A DNA stretch of 64,000 nt from Arbacia lixula (taxonomy: Eukaryota > Echinodermata > Echinoidea > Arbacioida > Arbaciidae): NCBI GenBank assembly GCA_963669155.1, contig OZ022589.1, positions 6,911,723-6,975,722 on the forward strand, given 5' to 3'. The notes under the pieces are model-generated. The model had not been told where the DNA came from and made no database searches. It saw nothing but the letters and a program-made list of their open reading frames with translations. Below are positions 12,701-23,057 of this stretch, one piece after another. Each line of letters starts with the position of its first letter. The first letter of the stretch is position 1. The position numbers and the translations under genes were made by a program.

Positions 12701-15700
12701 AAAAAAAACAAAGTTGCATTTACTGTTAACAGAAATGCAAGACATGAGAAATGTTATAAAACCATTTGAGTATGAATCAAGCCCAAACATACTGTAATTC
12801 CATGTTATTTGATGTAATTTGAATGTATAGAAGGAAAGGTAAAAAGCATGGTATGTGTATTTATAGGTCCTTAGATTACATAACAGTAGCAATGAATGAG
12901 GAAGAATAGAAGTCTGGATATGCTGGTGGTATAGGAGTCTGTCCCATCGCAATCTGCAGATTAAATTCCAAGGGATCTTACATCCTAGCCCTGGGCCCTG
13001 TTGCATAAAACTTACCAGTAATGGTAACTCTACCATCAATGGTTACTTCTTCGGGAACATCGCTTGACAGCGAATGAAATTCAATCCATGGAAATAACCA
13101 TTGGTAGCAAAGTTACCATCAATAGAAAGTTTTATGCAATAGGTCCTGGTCATAGGATACAGAATCATGACTCACCACTGCTGCCCTGCCTTGACAAAAG
13201 GAGGCAACTAACAAAGAGACTTTTGTAAATGAGCAAAATGTGTCTGTCACTTGCATTGGCATCAGTGCAACACCACATCATGTTAGATTGAATATCTCGC
13301 AGCAAGATGGATGTTTCTTCACCAGATTTTGTCTGTATGTTAGGAATACTGGGTGCAATCTATGAGCACCAGTAACCCTGATTTGAGTCATTTGTCACTT
13401 GCTTCCTTTTGTCAAAGTATGGCAGACTACCTCACGAGTCTTCCATCCCCACACATGATATCAGCACTGGATCAAGAGCATTCCTGGAACTAAGTTTTAG
13501 AACAAAACAAATGAAATACAGCCCAATTCCATCACTGGTACACTTGTACAACTGAAACTAAACTAAGTTGGCCCTTGTACCCTGTTCATATTAAATAATA
13601 CACTACACCCTCTACTATTAAAACATAACCATTTAATGCTATGCTAAAGTCTAATCACTTTTGTCGTAATGTTCTGGGAATACTCAATATGCATCTGTTT
13701 TCTCACAAGGTTGATTAAGATAACGATGATTTTCAGATGATGATTATTATAATTATACACTGAGTGATCACTTTTAGGATGTTGATTGGTTTTGTTGCAG
13801 TTTTACTCATGTGTAACAACATTGTGCAAAATCTGCGAAATGTTTCAGTTCTGTACTGTTGTTTTTATCCTAATAAACCATTATCTATCTATCTATTCAC
13901 ATGATGGTTTACTTCCTACCAAGGATTCATTTCTACTCCTGGGTGGAGAGCAGCAATGTGGATAAAGTGTCTTGCTGAAGGACACATGTGACAGGGTGAA
14001 CCTGGGGGGCAAACTTCAAACTTGTAATGCAAATCCATGTTCCTTGTATTACCTAATCCTAGCTTATTATTGTTGTCATGGTAACTCTTCGTTTTCATGT
14101 CGTGTTTAGGGTGAGGTGCAGTTTGAGAGCACCACGGGCAAGCAGGAGGGGGCAGAGGTCACAAACAAAGATGCCATCAAAATCCTGACCTCGCTGCTCC
14201 AGGTCTCAAGCGATGACCTGGTCACCGCTCTCTGCTTCCGGGTCGTAGCTGCGGGGTCAAACGAGGTCGTCCACAAAGGTCACACAAAACAGCAGGCGTA
14301 CTTTGGAAGGGATGCATTTGCCAAGGTATGTTGGGATGTCTTTATCAGAGTGAAATTAGAAAAATTCCTTTTTTTCTGACCCACTAATTAATCGTCCCTT
14401 CCTGCTTGAGGTTGCATAATGCAGACTTTCTTGAAAACATTAAAATTGAAAAGGTGCACACCTTCTTCGACCTTGGAATTGATGAATTTATGTAAAGATT
14501 GTTTTTCTTGAAGGGAATCTTCAAATTACAGAACCTTGGTCCATTTGGTAAAAAACAGCCACATACATATTATGTGTACAATTTGATGTTAATTTCTGCA
14601 TGCTTTGCAGGCTATTTATGAGCGACTCTTCACATGGATTGTTGGTAAAGTGAACAGCGCCATCGAGGTCCAAGGAACAGTGATGGACCATGGGAAGGAG
14701 ACAGTCATTGGCGTGCTGGATATCTACGGCTTTGAGATCTTTGATGACAATAGGTAGGAAGATGTCTGTTCAAGAATGTGTTTCCCAAAGCAGTGATGAT
14801 TATAACTTCAGTTCTGACTCTCTAAGCTGAATTTGGATTACAAATCTGCCATATGATGGTGTTTGCCTCTATTAGGATGTGAATTCTCTATACAGGGTGT
14901 CCCATTTGCAAAAGTCATGAAATTCTGCAGGAATCAGCAGCATACCTTAACCATGTATGAAATCTCATAGTCATAGCTTCATGCACATTTTCAGGAAAAG
15001 TAAAAAAAACTGTCATTGCTTTTGTTTGAAATTGACCATAGTCTACGGTCCCTGTCAACGCGCGATGCAGACTGTGATTTGTCGCTTGCTTCCTTTTGTC
15101 AAAGTAGCGCAGTACAATCACACATTTTCTTCTTGGTTTCTTCTCTGGTTTAGTTTTGAGCAGCTGTGTATCAACTACTGCAACGAGAAGCTGCAGCAGC
15201 TATTCATTGAGTTGGTGTTGAAGCAGGAGCAGGAGGAGTATGAGCGAGAGGGCATCGAGTGGACCACGGTGGAGTACTTCAACAACTGCATCATCTGCGA
15301 CCTGGTCGAGGAGCAGCACAAGGGCATCATCGCCATCCTGGATGAGGCCTGCCTCACTGTCGGCAAGATCACAGACGAGGTGGCTCTTTAATTAGCAGTT
15401 TGTGATAACCATGGCAATATAATTATTAACTTTCCAAAATGGGTTAAATCCTCTTTTCGCAACATTTGATGAATTTTCTTGGCCATGCTGCATATTCAGT
15501 AACTTAAAATCCATGGTAACGTCCATGGCAACAGGTGCAATACTTAGAGCTCATTGGCTGTTGCAATAGTAATTACCATTGGTGGGAAGTTGCAATGAAT
15601 GAAAACCTACCGGTATATGCAACAGGGCCCTGGTGGCATTAAGTCTAATGTCGCCAACCAAGGTCCTCATACAGTCCTAGCCTTTTTTCTTTTAAAGTTC

Positions 15701-18700
15701 TTGAATTGTCCTATGACACAGTTGCCTATCTGGAATGACATTCATTTTGTGTTATTTTTTTTTAAATCAATACTTTTGAATTTGAAGAATAAGAAACTAG
15801 CTAGACAAGCTTCCCATGTTGTCCTTACTCTTGAATGATATCAAATTTGATGGGTATGTTCTTTCTTATTCCGGCTAGATCTTCTTGGATGCGATGGACA
15901 AGAAGCTGGCCAACCACCCTCACTACAATAGCAGAGCCCTGCGGCCGGCCGAGAAGACCATGGCACATGGCAAGCACTTCATGGTCAAGCACTACGCCGG
16001 CGATGTCACGTAAGAATCAGTTTCAGTCTTCAAATTTGAAGAACATGTTTTGTAATGTTGCATAAATTTTTATTTGTTTCATTTCTGGGAGCATAATGAT
16101 TTGTGACTGAAATGAAAGAGAAGGACGTGATAATCATACAATAGAAACAAAAGTTCCAAATATAAAGGAGATAGTCAGTCCCGTTTAAAGATTGTCATTA
16201 TTTTTTTATCAACAAAGTAAATCCAATTCAACCCATTCTTTACTGAATCTGCTTATTTTCGTGCTTGCTTTTCTTCACCAAGATGCTGAGCAAGACAGGC
16301 TGTAAATAAACTTCAAATTCCTTATAGGCCACACTTAAAGCCACACCCCTTTTGTTACAACAGTTCCATGGTAAATTTTGACATACCCACTGGACCGGTG
16401 TTCCCGAAGCCGAAAAGTCTAACGGCATGCTATGGATACCCAAAATTGAGAGCAGCTTGTGGCATTATTGAATTGATATTCTTCTGGTTGCTTTTGGCCC
16501 ATGCGATATTGCAATACACTTGTGAATGAAATAAGGAATTTATAACATGATATCAGAGCATTGCTCAGGGAGGCTGCGTGTAATGTAAGTGCTCTGTTTC
16601 AGGGTAATTTATCTGGTTTCTATGGTTACTGCAGGTATGACGTGGAGGGCTTCATGGATAAGAACAAGGACACTCTCTTCCAGGACTTCAAGCGCCTGCT
16701 CTTCTCTAGCCAGAACCCCTCCATCGCAGCCATGTGGCCTGAAGGGCAGCAGAAGGTCACAGCCGTAAGTCAGCCACACAATCATTTTCCTAATGTTTCC
16801 TTGGTAACTCTTTATCTGCCCTTGCCAGGATTTGGCACACAAGACCTACAGAGCAGCATTTTGTCTGTTAGAAAAATAGTAAAAGGGAATGTTCACCCTG
16901 AAATTTGATTGAAACATGAAAGGAACATATAAGGATGAGGATGAGGAAGTCATGATTTGTTAAAGTCGTGATTTTGTGACGTCACATATAAGAGCTGTTC
17001 CATATGCTGTGTGCTGTATGAGGCGATGAATTGCTCTTTGTCTGTTTTTGATGCGAGAATAGTTTTTTATCATTAAGGGGTGTGTGTAAAAACATCTGTC
17101 TAATGATGTATCAAATGCTTATATGTAAAATGGTGCATGTCCTTTTGAGAAAATTGACATTTCTTTTAAAAAAAATAGTACACAACATATTGGAGAGCAT
17201 CTTGCATGTGATGTCATAAAATCAAAACTTTACATCTTATGGATGTAATAAATCCATTAAAGTAAGAATATGAGCAGCTTGATATTAATCCTGAAACTCT
17301 TAATCCCCTTTCTTATAGGTTACCAAGAGACCACCGACAGCTGGTACTGTCTTCAAGACATCCATGATTGAGCTGGCCAAGAATCTGGCATCAAAGGTAA
17401 AAAATGTTCAAGCATTTCACAATTTTGATAATCAAAAGTCGCAACTTAAATTAAGCGTCAGTTCAATCATGATTAAGTCGTCAGTTGTTAAGAAAGTTGG
17501 AGCAAATAGGTTGACATCAATTAATGTCCTTTCAATTATCCTTGGAATATGTGAGTCAATTTTCACTCGTAAACAAAGCAGGACCATGTTGCATATAGGT
17601 TTTCCATTCTTTCATAGCATCAATGGTAACTACCATGGCAACAGTTGCGATAATGAGAGCTCATTGGCTGTCTACATGATAGCTACCATTAATGGTACAA
17701 GTTACAATGATTGAAAACCTACAATGCAACATGGCCCAGGACCCACCAATTTATGTGTATCAGATTATTAAATCCGAGCACAAAAATGCCCATTGTGCAT
17801 CACACCTCTCGATTCATAAGGTCTGTACCCTGTTGCATAAAACTTTCCATTGGTGGTAACTTTCCTACCAATGGCAACTTCTATGGAATTTAATTGGCTG
17901 TTGACTGATATTACCATGGTAGTGACCATTGATGATAGAGGTACCATGATAATGGTAAGTTTTATGCAACAGGGTCCTGGTCTGCCAGGAGCATCATGAA
18001 TTATAAATGGCACTCTGAAGGCGGTTGGTATGGTCTTTGTTGTAGTAGGTACTCTGGGCCCTGTTGCATTATGAACACCATTGATGGTAACTTTGCTACC
18101 AATGGCAACTTCTTTCAAAACCTTGATTGGCTGTTGACCGATGTTACCGTGGTAGTTACCATTGATGATAAATTATATGATTATAGTGGTAAGTTTTATG
18201 TAACGGCGTCCTGGTCTGCCAGAAGCATCATGAATTATAAAAGACACTGTGAAGGCAATTGATAAATTTTTGATGTAGTAGGTACTTTATTGGTAATGAC
18301 CATTGCAACAGGTACAATAATGAGAGCTCATTGGCTGCTGCCATGGTAGTTACCATTGATGGTAAGTTAGAATGATTGAAAACCTATATGCAACATGGCC
18401 CTGATGTTCTTTACCCTCCTGTACCTACTGCTCAGAGAAAAGATTAATCTGAAATTTCTCCTACTCTCACCATCCAGGAGCCGTTCTACGTGAGGTGCAT
18501 CAAGCCAAATGAGGAGAAGTCTCCCCTTCTCTTTGATGACCTGCGGTGCCTACACCAGGTCAGGTACCTGGGACTGTTGGAAAACGTCCGGGTGCGGAGG
18601 GCTGGCTTTGCATCCAGGCAGCACTACAGACGGTTCCTACTAAGGTGCAGTCCCACAGCATTTGCTAACATGTACCTCGACCGTCATAATTCTTTTTGCT

Positions 18701-21430
18701 CTAAAATTTTAAAGGAAAATCTTTTAAGAGAAAGTCCACCCTTCAGACTTAAGTCGGTTTTGATAAAAGCAGAAACATAAAAGAAATAAATTAGTGAAGG
18801 CTCTATGTTGTGCGAATAGTGTGAAAAATAATGGCACATGAAAATTACCTGTTTTACAATAATATATTCCATTAACTTCCATATTGAGAGAATATCTCCA
18901 AGAAGTACATATTGGAATAATGTAGTGGTCATCTCTCTGGTAGCTCCTTTTCCATATTAGGGGAAAGAGTAATTAAACTCTTACTCTCTACCACCTTCAT
19001 GATAGGTACAAGATGCTGTCGGGGTACACCTGGCCGAACTTCAGGGGTGGGGATGACAAGCTCGGGGTCCAGACACTAGTCCAGGAACTTCAGCTGGATC
19101 ATGACGTCAAGTACGGCAAGACCAAGATCTTCATCCGGACGCCCAGGACTATTGTTCAGCTGGAGGAGGCCAGGACCAGGCTACTACCAGCTCTCGCTAC
19201 ATTCCTGCAGAAGGTACTACTAGCAAGACCAAGTACCAAGGACCAGTATCTAGAACCAGTAGCCAGAACTATAGTACCTAGAACCAGTACCCAGCACCAG
19301 TACCAAGAACCAGTACCAAAACCAGTACCAAGAACTAGTACCTAGAAACAGTACCCAGCAACAGTACTAAGAATCATTATCAAGAACCAATACCAAAGCC
19401 AAGTACCAAGAACCAGTACTAAGAACCAGTACTAAGAACCAGTATTAAGAACCAGTACTAAGAATCATTTCCATGAACTGTACCAAAAACCAGCACCAAG
19501 AACCAGTACTCAGAACCAATACCAATAACCAGTACCAAGAACCAGTATCTAAAACCAAAGAACCAGTGCCAAGAAACAGTATCTAAAACGAAAAAACCAG
19601 TACCAAGGACCAGTAACTAAAACCAAGAACCAGTACTAAGAACCAGTACCAAGAACCAGTACCAAGAACTAGTACCAAGAACCAGTACCAAGAACTAGTA
19701 CCAAGAACCAGTACCAAGAACCAGTACCAAGAACCAGTACCAAGAACCAGTACCAGAAACCACTACCAAGAACCAGTACCAAGAACTAGTACCAAGAACC
19801 AGTACCAAGAACCAGTACCAAGAACCAGTACCAAGAACCAGTACCAGAAACCACTACCAAGAACCAGTACCAAGAACTAGTACCAAGAACCAGTACCAGA
19901 AACCACTACCAAGAACCAGTGCCAAGAACCAGTACCAAGAACCAGTTCCAAGAAGCTCTCGCAAATATCATTGCCAAGAACCAGTAACAAAAAATGATTC
20001 TTATAGAGCATTTCTTCTGTGAATCTGTCTGTAACTCTTTGTTATAAGACAATCAATCTCCCTTCTTGTGCCGTCCATTCCAGCTGTGGCGCGGCACGCT
20101 AGCCCGGTGGCGTGTGAAGAAGATTCGTGCCATCTACCTCATCATGAGGGCCTACAAGCGCTACGTCCGCAGGGCTTACATGAAACAGGTCAATGCCACC
20201 TTCGGCCGGGTCCAGCAGAAGAGGGATCATGGGAAGAATCTGGCGTGGCCAGAACCTCACAAGTGGATGAAACCCCTCTCCAGGCTGCTCCAGATGGCTC
20301 ACAGGAGGTACCGCACCTGTTAAAGGGATAGTTCACCCTGAAATGATTTCGTGATTTGCTTTCAATAAAAGAAGCATAAAAGAAGCATAATTGAAAGCAC
20401 ATTAGAGAAACGTGAAACAGTGAAGGGTTTGATGAAAATCCGTCAAAGGATAAAAAAGTTATTAGATTTTAAAGTTTTGATTTTGTGATACGCATCTTCA
20501 TAAAATGAGGTGAAAAATACACAATGAGTGTGAAGACATTTCTGCCCAAGAAATACCCATTTGTGGGGGGTGGGGGGGGGAGGGGGGAGGGGGTGTCAGT
20601 GATACATATATCTTCATAAAAGAATGTGAAAATACAAATACAAATTTGCATATTGGCAACAATATTACAGAAGTTATAACCGAGCCTGTATTTTTTTTGA
20701 GAGGGGATTACAATTCTGTCCTCCACTCTTTGTTCTTGTCAGATGGGTGGCAGCACAGATGTTGAGGGGAATCCCGCAGGAAATGTGGCCAGAGGTGAGA
20801 CTGAAGTCGGCCGCTCAGTCAGCCCTCGCAGGTCGAAGGTCAAACTGGGGTCACCAGAGGAGGTGGCGAGGAGACTACCTGGCATCTGTGAGTGTTTCTA
20901 CAGCGCATTACATATACAGCATAAGCTGCTGTAGCGACCACCTGTCTAGAAAGACCATGGCCCTGTTGCATAAAATGAACCATTAATGGTAACTCTGCCA
21001 TTAATGGTATCTACCATGATAACATCGCTCGACAGCAAATCACGTTCAAGGTTTCCATAGAAGTTGCCATTGGCAGCAAAGTTACCATTAATGATAAATT
21101 TTATGCAACAGGGCCCACAGTGTTTTTTTTATTGCTTGAACAATACTACCAGTACTCAACCTGTAGCAAGTTCTCATGCACAAGAAGTCCATGTGCTTGT
21201 CGTTCTTGAGTAGGTATTGCTGAGTATTGTACCAGATCATGGTAACATGCTTTGATGTGGTGGTCATGCAGATATGCAGTTTTCTCTCTCTTGATGGATT
21301 GTTTCCTACGACCAGATGATCTCTTCCTATTCTGCATGCCCCTCTCTCTTTCTTTATCTCGCACATTCTACTTTTCTTGCTGTTACACTGTTTTTCTCTT
21401 TCGTCTTTTTCCCCTTTCTCTTTGTCATCT

Positions 21431-21462
<32 letters not shown>

Positions 21463-23018
21463 TCTATCTCTTTCTTTCTCTCTCTTCCTTTGTTTTTTGT
21501 TCTGTTGTTTTTTTGTAATTGTGATCGAATATTGAAAGAGTGGTTGGATGTGCTGCCTTTCAATACACAATTAAGTCAAATACTGCACAAAATGGTTCAG
21601 CTACCGGTATTTCTCCTTTTCTGGATACATTCAGTCCTGTACACTGCAAGGAGCCAAGGGGAAGCAAGACAGTGATTGTTATGAGCATTGGGTCATTCTA
21701 CACATCTGATCACTCCAGCAGGTTTGACTGTATTTATTGATTGCTTAATTCAGTTTTGTAGTAAATATACCATTTTGAATCTTATAATCTTGAATTCCTT
21801 TAGTGTGTTTCTGCACATACTTCCATTTTTCAATGGAGTATGGCTTACTGTAAATACAAATGTCCAATTTCTAAAAAAAAATTCTTGATGTTTTCCCCTG
21901 TAGATGGATGAGAACGCTCAGTCATCGGTGTATGTGGCCATGTGTGGACAACTCAAAGTCAAAGACCACTTCACAGACGTGCTCTTCTCTTCTCTCATCC
22001 TCAAGGTATCCTCAATATTTTATTCCATCTTTGCCCCAATCCTCATTTCTTGTCTGAAGGTTAGTGTGCCTGGTTTTGCAGTCAAAAGTGTGCGTAATGT
22101 ATCAAAATTTCTAAAGTATTCAACTTACGATGTTTGTGAGTAGTAATACAGATTTAATCATAATGTTTTTCAATTCTGTCTGTTAAAATGTTGGACATTC
22201 ATTGTATTGTTTGGGAAATGTATAATTGGCATAATGTGTTTATTAATGCAAAACTATAACATAATAATGTGAAATCTTAATATTTGATTAAAAATGAAAC
22301 CATTGGTATTATTACAACAATTCTTGGCGATATTTTCATGATTATGGTTTCTGTTATTATTTTGTTTATCTGAATTTCTTGCTTATTACTATCAGGTCAA
22401 CAAGCACAGCAAGTTTGCGGAGAGAGCCCTCGTTGTCACGGACAAGTTCATCTACAAGCTGGACCCCAAGAAGAACTTCAAACTAATGAGACCAGGCACC
22501 TCTATAGCAGGGGTAAGAGTGTTTTTCATCTCTTAAAGACAGGGTGTCCCATTAGCGAAGTCATGAAACTTGGCAGGAATCAGTAGTATACCATAACAAT
22601 AATGTATATGAAATGTCAGTTATAGCTTCATTCTAAAGCATTTTTAGGAAAAGTGAAAAACTATCTTTGCTCCCCATTTGAAACACACCAACCATAGTTT
22701 ATATTCGTAATCATATTCTCCCTGTCAATACATGATGCGGGCATTGCTCCCATTGAACGCATGCACTGTGGAGCGGATGCAGTGGTTCAGTTCATTGACT
22801 TCCAACCCAAGACAACAGAGATTTGAAATGAGCAACTCACACCTACTACGTGTATGTCCCCAGCAAGGGATTTAATACAATTCCAACTCCAAGTTATTTC
22901 CACCTTTTAAAATACAAGATGTAAAAGACTGCGTGATAGTATATATGTACAAGTTTGTGGGGGAACAAAAATATGATGCAGGCTTGTGGGAGTTTGGACC
23001 CCCCCTACCCCCCTCACC

Positions 23019-23057
<39 letters not shown>

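Noticed and set aside
13190-13417. Small gene shared with 29048-29280
   Set aside because: High similarity reflects a non-coding MITE with TA flanks; no frame is preserved in both copies.
20068-20331. Alternative frames over the IQ exon
   Set aside because: They are shadows; the frame from 20084 gives WRGTLARWR and correct phase.
20743-20934. ATG-initiated ORF in exon 12
   Set aside because: Wrong frame: only the frame entered from the previous exon's AG continues the class I tail and ends at a proper donor.
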